Shown: in pieces, positions 1 through 13,500 of the stretch
Numbering within the stretch: position 1 is the first letter of the stretch
Layout: each line of letters begins with the position of its first letter
Notes under the pieces: model-generated
What the model saw: the letters and a program-made list of their open reading frames with translations, nothing else
What the model was told of the DNA's origin: nothing
Database searches by the model: none
Translations under genes and position numbers: made by a program
Assembly: GCA_001692895.1 (NCBI GenBank)
Contig: KV748185.1
Location: forward strand, 2,170,001 to 2,234,000
Direction: 5' to 3'
Origin: Cenococcum geophilum 1.58
Taxonomy: Eukaryota; Ascomycota; Dothideomycetes; Gloniales; Gloniaceae
DNA length: 64,000 bases

Positions 1-215
1 AAAAATATACTAATCACCCCTTAGAGCGAAGTACCCGTTATATGTTACTTTAGCCACCCTTTCCTACTTTAGAATATATCCCTATATACTTATTTAACTA
101 AGTCCTTTAAACAAAACCCCTACTACCTTACCAACGTAGAATTAAAACGACTATATCGCCGTTTTGGCCACCCTTTAGTTAAGCGTCTTGTATAAATACT
201 TAAACGCTTAGGACA

Positions 216-2361
216 TAAGCTTCACCACACATGCAACCTTACCAAAAGGTGGCGCCGCACTTCAAAACTTACGCATACCCATCTTACCATCAAAAACAAT
301 CGATTTCCTAACTTTCAAGACCTAATTCTCACTGCCTAGCGAGCTAGAGGTGGATTTATTTGTCATTTTACCCCCTTTCCCCTAGCAGAAAATTCTTCTT
401 AGGGGTGGTCCTAGCTTATAAGCGAGGCACGGACAGGAACACTAAAACTACGACTACTACTACGAATACCAATAGGGGCTAGTCTTTCTACTACCTTTTA
501 GCCTAATCTCCCCAGAAATCTTCTAGTAGGATTAGTAAGGAGAAAGGGTATAAGGATAGTAAAAACTAGGAAACCCCCCTATAAGATACAAAATGCCAAG
601 GCCTAATAGGTCTAAAAAAAAACCTCCTATAGAAATAAGTGATGAAGATTCTACATCTACTTTTTCTCCCCCTTCTCCTTCTCCTGGCCCGTTTAGGANA
701 GGAGAAAAAANAGGANATCCTNAGTCTTCTCCTNAAAAAGAAAACCAAAAACCTGCAAAAAAGACAATAAAACCAACGACTACTACAGATAGTATGCATA
801 ATATACCTCTCTCTTCCCTTTCTCCAGAGGAACATCTATGCGAGGCTTTAAGAAGCCTAATCCAGGCCTATAAAGGGCTAGAAGGAGAAGAGCAAGAAGA
901 ATAAGTTAGATAGCTAGTAGACTATACACAAAATATCCTAATAGGAAAAAACCCTTTACAAAAGAAGAAGAAGAAAAAGAGGCAAAAGAGGTCCTAGAAG
1001 GACTAGTAGAAGAAGTAAAAGCTCTCTGTAAGGAGGTAGCTTCTACCAAAAATACTTACGCAGAGAGACTGAAGAAGGACCTCCCTTCTTCTTCGTCCTC
1101 CCTACCCTCCTCATTATCACCACCACTACCTTCTACCCCTTCTCCTTCTAGTAGGGGTTCTACTTCTACTAGAAGTAAGAAAAAGCAGCTATAAGAAAGG
1201 AAGCTAGTCCTAATTACAAACAAAAAGAACTAACCTCTAGATACCTTCTCTATACGAAATAAAGTCAATCAACTATTTGCATCAAAACTGCAAGTAAAAA
1301 AGCCAGTTCTAGCGTCTATAGCTAGAACTAAAGGAAAACAAAATATTCTCCTTACGACTACAGAAGAGTATAATGCAGATTTCCTAGTCAAATATAAGGA
1401 GATCTGGCAAAACTGCTTTACCTTTCAAAGAGAAAACAAAAACTAGAACCATGGGTTCAAATTATAGCCCATGGGGTTCCTACCCTACCGTTCTTAAGAG
1501 AAGGAGGCTCTAAGCTTCTAAAAGAGGAAATTAAGACTTTAATCCTATAAGGATACAAGGACCTAACCTAGATGGATCTCATCTAGTGTAAAAAGACACG
1601 ATCCACAGACCAGATTTAGCTCTATAGTTTTTACTATAGAGAACGAAGAAAAAAGACAAGAAATCCTCAAGCAAAAAGAGATATTAATGCAGGTACAGCT
1701 ACTAAGGTAGTAAATACCTCGAAGTCTCTCCTACTACGCCAGTGTTAATAGCTGCCAAAAATTTGGCCATATAGGAGACAGATGCTCTACTAGGGCCTGT
1801 AGATATTATGCGGCTTGCACACCTATCTAAAGACCACTGCTGTCCTACTTGCTTAATAAGCGGCAGGCCTTGCAAAGCATACCACCCCTCTTTGCATTAA
1901 TTGTAAAGAAAAAACACTTTGCTAATTAGTAGAGACTGCGAGAATCTTAGAGCAGCTAAACCTAGTACATAGTACTAGCGTAGAAGACTCTATGGAAGAA
2001 TAAAATTAATAGGAGTCTAGAAGGAGGTAGCTCCTACTAGGCTCTTAGGTTAAAAGACAGTAGAGAGCAAAAGGACAGAAATAAATTGCAAAAGGACAGG
2101 GATAGGGGTTAGGATTTCTTACAGTTTTTCTTACCATTTTCTCATTCCCTAGTAGTTGTAGTATCTTAGTATTTTTACTAGGAAACTATAAACTCCTAAT
2201 TTAGGGGTTTATAAACTACTAGGACATAGCTACTAGTACATATTAAGCTGCCTAAGAAAAGGATTTATGTATATAGAACTATAGCGCCATAGCCAAAAGG
2301 CTGCATGCGCAGTATTGTACGTAGTATAATACAACGGATAAAAAATAAAAAAAAACAAAAA
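216..2361 (+). mobile_element. Non-LTR retrotransposon (Tad-like LINE), ORF1-only copy
   Basis: The insertion is flanked by a 14-bp direct repeat, aaacgcttaggaca, at 202-215 and 2362-2375. It splits one Copia integrase-region reading (LKRLGH...) and ends in an A-rich tail (about 2339-2364), as expected of target-primed reverse transcription. Inside are a leader (216-592), an ORF1 remnant ending near 2003, and about 330 bp of AT-rich 3' region. No reverse transcriptase or endonuclease is visible, so at 2.15 kb this is either an internally deleted copy or an ORF1-only non-autonomous derivative. The 5' end starts without obvious truncation. Many stops are present. Superfamily assignment rests on the zinc-knuckle ORF1 and is tentative. 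Confidence 0.8.
593..2003 (+). pseudogene. LINE ORF1 (gag-like, zinc-knuckle protein), broken
   Basis: The start at 593 gives MPRPNRSKKKPP, a basic N-terminus, then a Ser/Pro/Glu-rich low-complexity stretch. It stays open to 904 and is recognisable afterwards only across stops and frame changes. A middle part reads SKLQVKKPVLASIARTKGK. A cysteine/histidine cluster (about 1749-1935) contains CQKFGHIGDRC followed by further CxxC-type spacing, as in nucleic-acid-binding ORF1 proteins of Tad/I-type LINEs, which coat the RNA during retrotransposition. Ambiguous bases at 699-734 blur part of the N-terminal region. The frame ends near EDSMEE (about 2003). Most stops replace Gln codons, consistent with RIP. 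It is not functional. Confidence 0.65.
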
Positions 2362-5121
2362 AAACGCTTAGGACACGATATTAATAGCAAAACCTTAAAT
2401 TATCTTATACGCTACTGCCACCATTATCAAAAATATAGAAAGTCGCCTGGTAGGTTTAGATTTACCTTATATAATAATATTAATTTTAACTATTTAATCG
2501 TGGTTAATATTATATATATTAATGGCGCTCCCCTTCTATATATCGTTAATAAAGGAACACAATTTTAAACTAGCAGATAGCTGCAAAATATTAGCGCTAA
2601 ATATATATGGGACGTATTATAAATATACTGGATCGACATATACCTAGGACCCCCTAATATTATTATATATAATATAGGCAAGAACTTTATAAGCAAGGAA
2701 TTTAAACAATACGCTATAATATTTGGAATAACTATAAGAAGCATACCTGTCAAAGCCCACAATTTAGTCGGAATAGTAGAACGCTACTATGGCCCCCTCC
2801 GTCGCATATACTATATCATTACTACGGAACTACCAGACATTAGTAAGGACATAGCCCTATAAATAGCTTTTAAAGTAATTAACGATTCCGCAGGCCCTAA
2901 CGGTCTTATACCCACCTTACTAGTATTTAGAGCTTACCTATATATAGTGGAATCCGACGCACCTAATCCTACGGTTACACAACAAGCAATAGCTCTTAAA
3001 AAGGCTATAGAAGAAGTTAAGAAGCTTAGAGCTAAGCGCTAAGTAGTAGATGCCCTTAATATGCGCAACGGACCCAAGACAACCGTAATTTATAAACTAC
3101 CACTTAACTCACCCGTATTGGTATAGAGAGAAGAACCTACAGGCTAACCTGGTTACTGGTCTAGTCCATATAATCTACTTAGTATTAAAAATAAGACCTA
3201 TACTATATAACTCCCCTATAGACCTACTAACTTCCGCAGCATGGTTGTGAAATTATATTTAGTAAACCCTAAGATTACAGAGGATATATAGCTAGAAGAT
3301 AATAAAAGCGAACTACCCTAAACTAAGCCTAAACCCCTACCTTAAACTAAACCTAAACCCCTACCTTAAACTAAGCCTGGACCTTAACCTATTAAGCGTA
3401 GAAGAGGTAAACTACGCAAGTACCCTATTAAAGCGAATACCGCAAACATTTTAATATATCTATAAGATAAGGACAATAATCAACTTATAAAGTCCAATTA
3501 GTTTATAGTATTACGCCAGAAGGAAATTAAGGGATTACTTAAGAAAGGAGTTTTCAAACTGGTTAACCCTAAAGATATACTATAAAGCAACAGAGTATTC
3601 AACTCTAGATTCGTTAACGAAATTAAGAACCCCAGCTCTAATAAAGCCTTTAAGAAGTTAAGACTAGTTATATAGGCATACAATAACCTAAAAAAAGACC
3701 TTATACTAACCCAATTACCTATAATCTAACGAGTTAGCCAACGCCTTATTCTTTATATTACGGCTATAACTTAGAATAATAGTATATATCTCTACTTACA
3801 AGATATTTCACAGGCCTATATATAATTAGCTATAAAACTAAATCGAGATTTCTATATTAGGGCACCTCTTAAACTTAGTACGGCACTTAGAGTCTTATAA
3901 GGCATAATCCTAAAGGTTGTTAGACCTTTATACGGCATTCCTAAGGCAGGCAATTATTAGTTTAAGACTTATTATAACCACTATATTAAAGAACTAAACA
4001 TAAGCCAATCTACTTATAACCCCTACTTACTCTACCTTAACAACCCTATAAATTTCGGAATAGTTAGTTTATAGACTAATAACACCCTCCTACTAGCCAA
4101 CTTAGTCTTTACAGCTTTAGAATAGGAGAAAATTAAAAAAGCTAAGTCCCTAACTAAGGAACGTGAATAACTTACGCTAGAATACCTAATTAAGTTTAAT
4201 GGAGGTATTATCCAATAACAGGATTATATAATTACGCTTATATAGGAGCGCTAATGCTAAAACTTAACCCTTATTAATATTAAGGAAGCTATTATAATAA
4301 CTAGTTCCAGAGGCACTATTCGCATAGCACTTATACTTAAGGACTAATACATCGCCTAACGAGTAAGAGGAGCTTATATTGCGTCCGTATGCCAGCCCAA
4401 AGCTTCTTTTAATTTATCCTACGCTGCCCAGGTAATTAACCCTAATAAGAAAGACGCAAAACTACTTAATAAGAGGATTTAGTGGCAAATTAAGAACCTA
4501 ATAAGAGGTTTAAACTTTGTTAAACTCGATATAGAGACATTACAACTACTTATATTTACTAATTCCTCATTTACAAATAACAAGGATCTCTTATTATAGA
4601 TTAGATACATCCTAGTACTAGCAGACTTATTAAATAAGGCAAACATTATCCACTAGTCCTTAGTTAAGTGTAAGAGAATTACTAGAAGCGTACTAGCCTC
4701 TAAATTATATGCTATGGCCCATGGTTTCGACATTGGCGCTATAATTAAGGCCATAGTCAAATTACAACTTAATATCAGCCTACCACTTATCCTTTGCACC
4801 AATTTAAAGTTAATTTATAAATGCCTCATTAAACTAGGAACTACACAGGAGAAGAGACTTATAATTAATGTTATGTGCCTACGTCAGTTATATAAAAGAC
4901 GTAAAATAGCTAAAGTTAAGTGGATTAATGGAGACAGTAACCCTATAGACGCTATAACTAAAAGCAAACCGTTATTAGCTCTTAAGCGACTTATTAACAC
5001 AAACCAAATCAAGTTAAAAATAGTAGAATAGGTAGAACGTGCTACTAATAATAGCACTAATATAAAGGCATAAAGGAAGGAAGGAAGGAAGAAAGGAAAA
5101 AAGGAAGAAAAGAAAGAGAAG

Positions 5122-5456
5122 TGTATATATGGATTTTCGAACTGTACAGTTATAGGATACTAGTCCTCCGTATTTTTTAAAGTACTCCTAGTATAGCTAG
5201 AATATATTGCATTGTAATAGGAGGCAAATTGCCGCCATATATGGCAAGTTGCCGTTACGTAAGGCAAGTTGCCGTCACGTGTTACCGCGGCACTAGCGTG
5301 GTAAGGAACCTTAAGTTCCTCACCCTTCTTTATATAAAAGACAACATCTATCTACAACACCGCATAGTATATATCATTGTGATATATATATTCTGCACGT
5401 TATTAAAGCATACCAACAATACCTTAAGTGTCCCTTTTATATATATATAGTAACCA
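5122..5456 (+). repeat. Probable 3' LTR of Copia I
   Basis: It begins TG directly after a long purine tract and ends near CA. It holds three GGCAAnTTGCC palindromes spaced 20 bp apart (5223-5233, 5243-5253, 5263-5273), a CACGTG-like box and a palindromic AAGGAACCTTAAG-type block. The same array occurs in the LTRs of Copia II, so the families are related. Both ends are estimates. Confidence 0.6.
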
Positions 5457-5494
5457 TAGCGTCGCCGGAGCTCCGCCTTTATAAAAGGGGGGGT

Positions 5495-5917
5495 TATAAC
5501 GGAACCTTATAGCAGGTATTATAATAGGCTCGTTAATAGGCTAGGTATATAGGTAATATAAATTAAAGTTAATAACGTAATAATAACTAGTGGAGTGGTT
5601 GCCTAATAGATTAACTCTAATTATATTCTAAGAATTACTATAAGGAAGGAACTATCTAGGTAGGGACTAAGGGTCCTTAAATATATAACCGTACTCCTAT
5701 AAAATCTTCTTATATATAATAATCGTATACTTTATCTACTCTATTATAAATCCTATAGATTGTATAGATTATATAGATTACCTTATATAACTTTAGTTAC
5801 TATTCCTTATTATATAGCTCTATCGGCTTTATCTTAGATAATATTTAAATTAACTAACTAGCTTCTTCTAACTCTTCCCTAAGTAGTTATAATATTGTAC
5901 TTAAAGCGTCCNTAANA
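5495..5917 (-). repeat. 3' LTR of Gypsy I
   Basis: It matches 14144-14558 along its length. The termini are RIP-altered forms of TGTTACGG...CCGTTACA. Several bases near its right edge are ambiguous. Confidence 0.9.
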
Positions 5918-6796
5918 CTATCTCCCTCCTNTTTATCTTNNTCCTTAAAGATTNNNAATATCTNTAAGTNGTTTACTAGAGGTNTAATNTNNGTCTAATT
6001 AATTTAGTTAATATTATTACTTATTATACCTAAAGCAATTTCCTCTTCCTTAACTGTCCGTCGCATTCGCACTATTATAGTAATATTATCTCTTAGTGAG
6101 ATTATACTGTCTCTATATTCTTACTATTTAAAAGAGGGGTTAGTTTATATTACGTTAGCAAACCTATCTTTATAATAACTATCCTTTTACTTAGAATGTA
6201 CTAAAGCAAATATTCATTCGTCTTGTAATATTTACTCCGTCTCTAATGCTAAATATATATAACTTATTACTCTAAATAGTTGTCTAGTTCCCTAATTAAT
6301 TTATCTTAGGGTTTTGTATTTAATCTATTACTGTATAGCTAGATAATAAACTATCTGTTACTTTAGCGGAGTTATATTATTCTTATAACGTAAAATGGGA
6401 GGCTATTAATACTTAGCAACAGGTTCTTAAGTCTTGTCTTACGGCGTCTACTTAGTTAATCTATCTTAAGAAGGTTTATAAGAAGGTCTATTTTAAAGAG
6501 TGGAAGCTTATAAAATAAGGTCTGTAGGAACTTAATAATAAAAAAACGGATTCTTTTTAAACCGAGAAGGAAATAGATCTAAGTAGTTTGGCAACTGCTC
6601 TTCTTAGGTCCCCCTTAAATAACTTATTTTTTAGCGATCCTTCTTTATTAATGCTGCCTGGCCTAATCTCTTCTAATACTCCTATACCTTTCCTATAGCG
6701 TTTTTTAAGTTCTCTAGTAGTTTCTAGGTAGTCTTATTATAGCCTATCTACTTAACCTTATATTATATTTTTATTGTTAATGTCCTTATAACTAAT

Positions 6797-7137
6797 TGTA
6801 ACGGAATTCCCCAGAAGGTACATATTAGATGAGACAGAAGGAGGTCTTATCTATGTTCCATCTACGTCCCAGAAGACACGGTCAGACAGATAAGGGGCAA
6901 AGGGTTTTACTAGCGTCTCAGAAGGATTATATAGGGAGCTGGTTCTCCTCTAGAGAAGAACCAGCGATTAGTCTCTAAATGGAAGTGGTCAGAAGCATTT
7001 GTCCTTCAATACGTGAAACTCATTATACCTTCAACTTACCTCCTACCTACCTTCGACGTACCTTTGACTTACCTTCTACTTACCGGTGACACTGTCGATT
7101 AGATAATCATACGTTCCGGTCAAGCTGGCCTCTTACA
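6797..7137. repeat. Solo LTR inserted in Gypsy I
   Basis: This 341-bp TG...CA unit starts tgtaacggaa and ends cttaca. It is flanked by a perfect 5-bp duplication, ctaat (6792-6796, 7138-7142). Base composition is ordinary, unlike the RIP-altered host element. A short run of diverged CTTACCT-like repeats lies at about 7025-7084. Strand is undetermined because no internal part remains. It is younger than Gypsy I. Confidence 0.8.
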
Positions 7138-9462
7138 CTAATAATCTTTAAAACTTACTATTTATCTTCTTCTTATCCTCTATACGTGTCTACTTTATAA
7201 ACTAGTGGCTTAATATTCCTATATACTGGCTCTAGTATCGCAATATACTATATAGGGTAGATCTTCATTTTAGCTAGTAGGTTTAACTTAAACGTAACTA
7301 GTAAAATCCTCTATTTAATTTTAAAAGGTCTTAGTCTAACATAGTCTAACTTCTTACTTAGTTATTAACTTTTAAAATTTTTGTGTAGTAGCTATACTTT
7401 ATCTCCCTCCTTAAGATCTGGTCCCTTAGATCTCTTAGCATTATAATACCTTTTTATTCTTTTTTATACTATTTTTATTAATTTTATAAGGTCTATATAA
7501 AGATTTATTAATGTCTTTATTCTTTCTTTAGCTATGCTACTTATTTTCTTTACTTATTATAGTAATAACGATATTCTTAGCTTATATCTATAGTTTGCCT
7601 TAAATAGTAATATGCCTATCCCTTCTTATAGTGTTATATTATATATAAACTATATAACTAGTAACAGTAATACCTAATTATTCTATACGTAATTAATATA
7701 GTACCTTAAATACTACTCTAGTGTCTAATTTAGTCTTTCCGTTTAACCGTCTGTCTGCGGATAATATGCGGTAGAAGTTACTGCTCTAACTCCTTATTCC
7801 GCTAAAAATACCTCCTAAAATACTACTATAAATCTTAGATTTTTGTCTAATATAATCTTACTTAGTACTCTATACCTTATAAATACTTCTTTAATATAGA
7901 TTCTAGCGATATCTTCTACTAATATTTCTTCTGTATATACTATAAAGTATTCCCACTTTATAAGCTTGTCTACTATTACTAAGATTATATTATAATCTTA
8001 TCCTATAATAGGGTCTCTTAACTTTAGTAACTTAATAATAAAGTCCTATATTATAACCTCCTATAGTCTTTCTAGTATTTTAATAGGTTATAGCCCTCTA
8101 TACGACTTATGCCTTATTAGTTTATTCCTCTAATAATCTAGATATTCCTTTATAACTTTTCGTACTAAGCCCTAGATTCTATTAATAATATATTCTTCTT
8201 AGAGTCTTAACACTAAGCCTATAGCTCCGTTGTATCCTTAAGTCATTTCCTTATAGAAATCTTCTATAAAGTATCCTACTATACTTTATAGGATATACCT
8301 TACCTCTCTACGCTTATATAGTGCTTCTTCTTCTAGATATTCTAACTATTCTTCTAGCTATACCTTAGAGATCCTTTATGCCTAAAAGCTCTCTAGTAAC
8401 TCGTAAACTCTATTTAGCTCTTCTTAAGTTGCTATAATCTTTAGATAATTATACCTAATTAGTATGTCTATATCTTTTCGCAGTAAAGCCCCTAATAGCT
8501 TTTTATCGTTTTATAGCTTAACTTTTTAACTTAGAGTATCTGCTCTTATATTATCTATACCCTTAGTATACTAAATCTTAAAATAGTATTCTATAAGTAT
8601 TTTTACCCATCTAACCTATCTTTAGTTAAGTTCCTTTATTATTAGGAACCTTGTTAGGTTCTTATAATCTATTTTAACTATAAATAGTTTCTTTATACCT
8701 TATAAGAATACTCTCTATTTCTTTAGTACTGTAACTATACCTAATAACTTCTTATTATAGATGTTATAGTTTAACTCTAGTAGTATTATTTTCCAACTAT
8801 AATATGCCACTAGGTGCTATCCATCTTAATGTTTTTATATAAAGTATGCCCCTAGTATATAGTCTAATATATTTATTTCTATAACTATTTCTAATCCTAG
8901 TTAATAAATCTTAAGAACTAGCTCCTAAGTAAATAATTCTTTAACTTTCTTAAATAATTCTTTTTATTCCTCTCCCTATACCTATAGTTCTTCTTTCTTT
9001 ATTAGTTATATAAATGGTTTAATATCCTTTAACTATTGTGCTATAAACCTTCTATAGTAATTATAAACCCCTAAAAATAATCTTAACTATATAACATTCT
9101 CTAGTTCTTACCAATTTACTATAGCCTTAATCTTCTTTAGATCTATGCTAAGCTAGCCTAGTTTAATAATAAATTTAATAAAATCGGTCTTCCTAGTAAA
9201 GAACTCGCATTTCTTAATTACTACTAGCATCTATTCTTCTTATAGTCTCTTTAAAACCTATTTAACATATTCTCTATACTCTTCCTTATTTATTAAATAG
9301 ATAATAATATTATTAAGGTATACCATAATAAATTTATCTAAGTGTTCTCCTAATATATTATTAATACGCTTTTAGAATATTACTAGCGCGTTTATAAGCC
9401 CAAATTATATAACTAATAGTTTATACAGTCCTTCCTTTAACCTAAAGGCTGCCTTTTATTTA

Positions 9463-10149
9463 GGTCGCCACTATTTATACACCCCCTAAATAATACACGT
9501 ACACCCCCCAATTGATACGCATACACCCCCTACCTCATTTGGTTTAGATGCATCCTCATCAAGTTAGAATATCACGTGCGTTTAACTTGTTTGCGCCTAC
9601 ATCACGAAAATCAAAGTGCGAGTTCATAGTATTTCGCTCAAATGCTAAGGGCTCTCTACGAGTTAATCTGTCGACGCGATTGGCAATTGTAGAGCTAGCT
9701 GTAGAGTTAATTGGCCGACTGCTGCGACGCTCTATAATTGTAGGCTCTTAAATGCGAAGTAGAGGTGTTGATTTAGGTCCCACCGGGCGCAGGCACGGGC
9801 GCGGGCGTGGGCGTAGGCGTGGGCGCGAAGCAGAGGTAGCAGCACCCAAATTAGGTTGCGCGACGCCTCACAAAGCACTGCGCAATCCAATTAATTAACT
9901 TAGGCGCGATCCAAATTTAGACTCTACTACTTATACTATAACTAAAATCAAGACTTAATCGTGATGTTGCAGCCACAAAACTTATATTGCGCGCACTTTA
10001 ATTTTCGCGATGCAGGCGCAAACAAGTCAAACGTACGTGATATTCTAACTTAATAAGGAAGCATCTAAACCAAATAAGGTAGGGGGTGTATGCGTATTAA
10101 TTAGGGGGTGTACGTGTATTATTTAGGGGGTGTACGAATAGTAGCGACC
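9463..10149. mobile_element. Non-autonomous DNA element with ~120-bp terminal inverted repeats
   Basis: The ends form long inverted repeats (about 9463-9583 and 10029-10149) starting GGTCGC. They are flanked by an 8-bp duplication, tttattta (9455-9462, 10150-10157); restoring one copy closes the Gypsy I RT region. Each arm holds three reiterations of a roughly 20-bp unit containing ACACCCCCT. The core is GC-rich with GGGCGnGGGC-type repeats and shows little RIP. The open stretch 9548-9751 shows no recognisable domain and is probably chance. An 8-bp duplication suits hAT (or P), but the termini are not CAGNG, so I leave the superfamily open. It is younger than Gypsy I. Confidence 0.8.
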
Positions 10150-10359
10150 TTTATTTATTACCTTCCTTAATCCTAATCTAATAGTATGCCTATCTTAAAT
10201 CTATCTTTATAAAGATTTACACGTTACCTATCCTATCTTAGATTTTGCTAATTAAGGGTAAAGGATACCTATCCTTCCTAGTAATACTATTTAACTATCT
10301 AGAGTTAATACACAGCCTTAGTTTACTATTCTTTTTTAGTACAAATAGTACTAGATAAC

Positions 10360-10542
10360 TGTCACAGCGACTTAGTCAATCGAGGCACGAGCGCCGTAGA
10401 ACGTATGCAAGCCTGTACAATTGGTAGTCTATTGACCCGGATATCAAGATGAGGAGCAGAAGGTAGAAAAGGACACGTCTATATACATATGCCAAGGCTT
10501 AAGCGAGAGCCCCCTGACTAGATTTGTTACGGTGCCGTAACA
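10360..10542. repeat. Solo LTR inserted in Gypsy I
   Basis: This 183-bp unit starts tgtcacagcg and ends gccgtaaca, with the perfect 5-bp duplication ataac (10355-10359, 10543-10547). Composition is normal, with no visible RIP. It is similar in length to the solo LTR at 51832 but not obviously the same family. Confidence 0.8.
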
Positions 10543-13500
10543 ATAACCCGTTAATAACTATAATAGTCTAATATATCCCTTTTATAAGTTTTCCTAGATA
10601 AACTCTTTTAATGCTCTACCTTCTTCTTTAGTAAGCTTATAGATTAAAAAAAACCTTAGACTTATTCCTAGTTCTAATTCTATTTTATAGTCCTATACTA
10701 TATACTCTAACAGCTTTTTATTTTCTAGTAACTATAGTTTCTTGCCATACTTATAGTATCTCTTTAGTATATAGCTTAATCCTTTTTCCGTTTCCTTATA
10801 GGTCGCTCCTACTTAGTACTATACTATTTTAGCTTATTATTATATCTTACGTTATTATATATTTCTAATATTAACCTAACCTATAATCTAATTAATCCTT
10901 AGATTATATTCCTGTAACTAAGGCATTCCTAGCACTACCTTATTATTCCCTAATAGTAATATATCAAAAGACATCTTAATTTATCTTCCTTTAATGGTTA
11001 ACTAAATAGGTCCTATTGTAAAATTAATAATACTTTCTCCGTAGGCTATTAGATCTCCTAAAATTATCACTAATAGGTAAGGATGCTCCTTTTTCCTATG
11101 TGGTAACCCTATTTTTTTTAACTACTACTAGTAAGATATAGTTCCTTATTACTCTACTATCTATTAATGCTTTAAACTATTAATCTTACCACTTAACTTA
11201 TAAATTTAGGTGTTATTTTTAAATTCCTTTAAGGGTTTAAGGCTCTACTACTAGTTCCCTCTAGTCCTATAGGCCTCTACTTTTCCCAACTATTAGCTAC
11301 TTAATCCTATTTATACTTAGTCCTCTTTTAGCTAATACTTAGTTCGCTTTTTATCTTTAATATACTATAAATATATATTCCCTGGGCATTCCTATCACTA
11401 TTATCCATCTAGGTATTCTTCCGTAAGGAATGTTCCTAATTAAAATATTAAGTCCCCTTAGCTCTGCACTTCTACTAGGTGCTAACTATATATATACTTA
11501 GCATTTCTATATTTCGCCTTATCCAGTGCCCAATATATCCTTACTAGGTACTTCCGGTTTTTATCTTTAGGTACTCTATATATATTATATATATTATCTA
11601 TATATACGATCTATACTAATATATAATATACTTAGTGTCTTAGGTTAACTCTTAGTTTATCTTTATCCTTAAGTTTAAACCTCTCTTATATTAATTTAAG
11701 CGTTACAACTTTATTTGCAGGTACTAAGATTTATCTCTTACTTCTCTAGTCCTCTAATTACTCCTCTAAATCCTTTAACGTTATAATTAAGGCTCCTTTA
11801 ATATAACTTATAGCCTTTTCTATAATTAGGTAATCTTAGATAACTTTTTTATCTAACTATATATAGAAATCTTCCTACTTATTATTATGTCTTTATCTAT
11901 ACTACTTTTAGTATAACTTCTTAAGTATATACGGCTTATCTGTAAAGAAGTATCTTTTTATTACTATATTGTAATAGCCCTTTATATATCGTTCTTTAAA
12001 CCTAGTTAGAATTCCTAAATCCTCTTCTTATTCTAGTTCGGCGAGCCACTTAGCTCTTAGTGTGCCTATCCTAGGCCTATTAGTAATTCTTTATACAGGT
12101 GCTCTGTCCCTTATATAACCTAGTGTACTAAATCTCTTATCTAGTTTCTAGTTTTGCTATAAGGTAATTCTTACTCTAAATTCCTCTATAGTTTCTTTTC
12201 CTTCGCGTTTTATAAGTGGATCCTTAAAGTCTTCTTACTTCTTAATCTTGTCAATAGTCTTTATTTATATATTAAAGTCTTAGTCCTATAGGATTCTCAA
12301 TCCTAAGCTTGCTTCTATCTTAAGCTTTACTCCTACTTTAGTCCAACTAAGCTTAGGTATTCTTATCTCATCTTAAGAGTCTTAAATCTTACTTATCTCG
12401 TCTTAAGAGTCTTATGCCTATAAGAAACTCTATCCCGAGCTTATTTATATATCTTTAAATTAAGCTATTACCCTACTCTATTAGTTTTCGTCTGTTATAG
12501 GTCCTTAGATATACCTTATCTCGTCTTAAGAATCTTAGTCGTCTCTTATCTCATTTTGAGAATTTTAAGCCTTTAGCCTTTTACCTTTATTAAGTGCCAA
12601 AGTAGTTTACTGTTTTACTTCTCTTATATCTTATAAAGTAATAGACATTATATCTAGTAGGGTCTTAATCCCTACTAATATTCCCTACTCTATAGTAGAA
12701 TTATTCTCTACCTCTTTTATAACATTTTTAAGGTCTATATACTTCTAGTAAGCTGCCCTTATTACCTTATTATTACTAAATATTTCGCCTATATTAAATT
12801 TATTGTCCTTAATATTCGATCTACAAACTAGTTTATTAGTTCCCCTATACTCTAAGGATTTTAGCTCCTATGGCTAATAGCTTACGCCATACTTAGTATC
12901 TTTATAAATTTGGTATATGTTATTATAACAAAATATAAAACTTCTAATTAAACATTCCTTTATTCCTCGCAGTATACTATTATCTTTCTATATATATATA
13001 TCTTCTACTAGTCTAGTTCCCTTTATTATGTAGTAACTCTAACCATCTTTATAATCCCTTGCGAAGTAACCTTATTTTTTACAATTTATATAAGCTCCGT
13101 CTTTAAACCATTAACTTTGCTATAAAGTTCGCCTAAACGTCTTCTACTACTAAGATCCCTGGTTTAGCCTCTACTCCTTAGTCCTATAATCACTAAATCC
13201 TTAACCTCTAGGTTTTTATAGTTTCTTACTCCATCTCTTATAGGCTTCTTTAGTACCGCTTAGGTCTATTAGCTCTATGCCATACCATAGTTTCTAATTT
13301 GGCTTTAGTTATTGCGTACTTTACGCCTTATATAACTATAGAACTCTATCCTAGCCTCTCTTAGCCTATTCCCTTTTAGTAGATCTAATTATTAATCTTA
13401 ATTACTTAATCTATTAAATCCCTTAGGGTATCCGCATCTTCTATTAGGATAATTATATCCTAAAATTTAGCCTTAAGTCCCCATTTATACTGTGCTATAA

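Larger units (their letters stand above)
1..5456 (+). mobile_element. Copia LTR retrotransposon fossil (Copia I), 5' end outside the window
   Basis: The plus strand retains, in Ty1/Copia order, a GAG-pre-integrase/integrase zinc-binding stretch (about 130-215, continuing 2376-2570; readable RRFGHP and CHHYQK), the integrase core (about 2570-3000), reverse transcriptase (about 3500-4260) and RNase H (about 4380-5030). Integrase before RT identifies Copia rather than Gypsy. A purine tract (about 5075-5121) precedes the presumed 3' LTR. The gag, protease and 5' LTR would lie left of the window. A LINE inserted at 216-2361 interrupts it. The element is thoroughly broken, with dozens of breaks of RIP type. 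It is older than the LINE. The domain order is clear; the exact 3' limit is an estimate because the partner LTR is not visible. Confidence 0.85.

Noticed and set aside
5218-5275. CRISPR-like array of short repeats
   Set aside because: The GGCAAnTTGCC units are LTR palindromes 20 bp apart, with no spacers of CRISPR length, in a eukaryotic retroelement.
9548-9751. 67-residue plus-strand frame in the TIR element
   Set aside because: It starts inside a TIR arm, has no recognisable domain and no matching composition. It is probably chance in GC-rich DNA.
9462-10150. 6-bp duplication (ttattt) for the TIR element
   Set aside because: The longest direct repeat that restores the host sequence is 8 bp (tttattta). 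The 6-bp reading is a subset, and the edges differ by one base.
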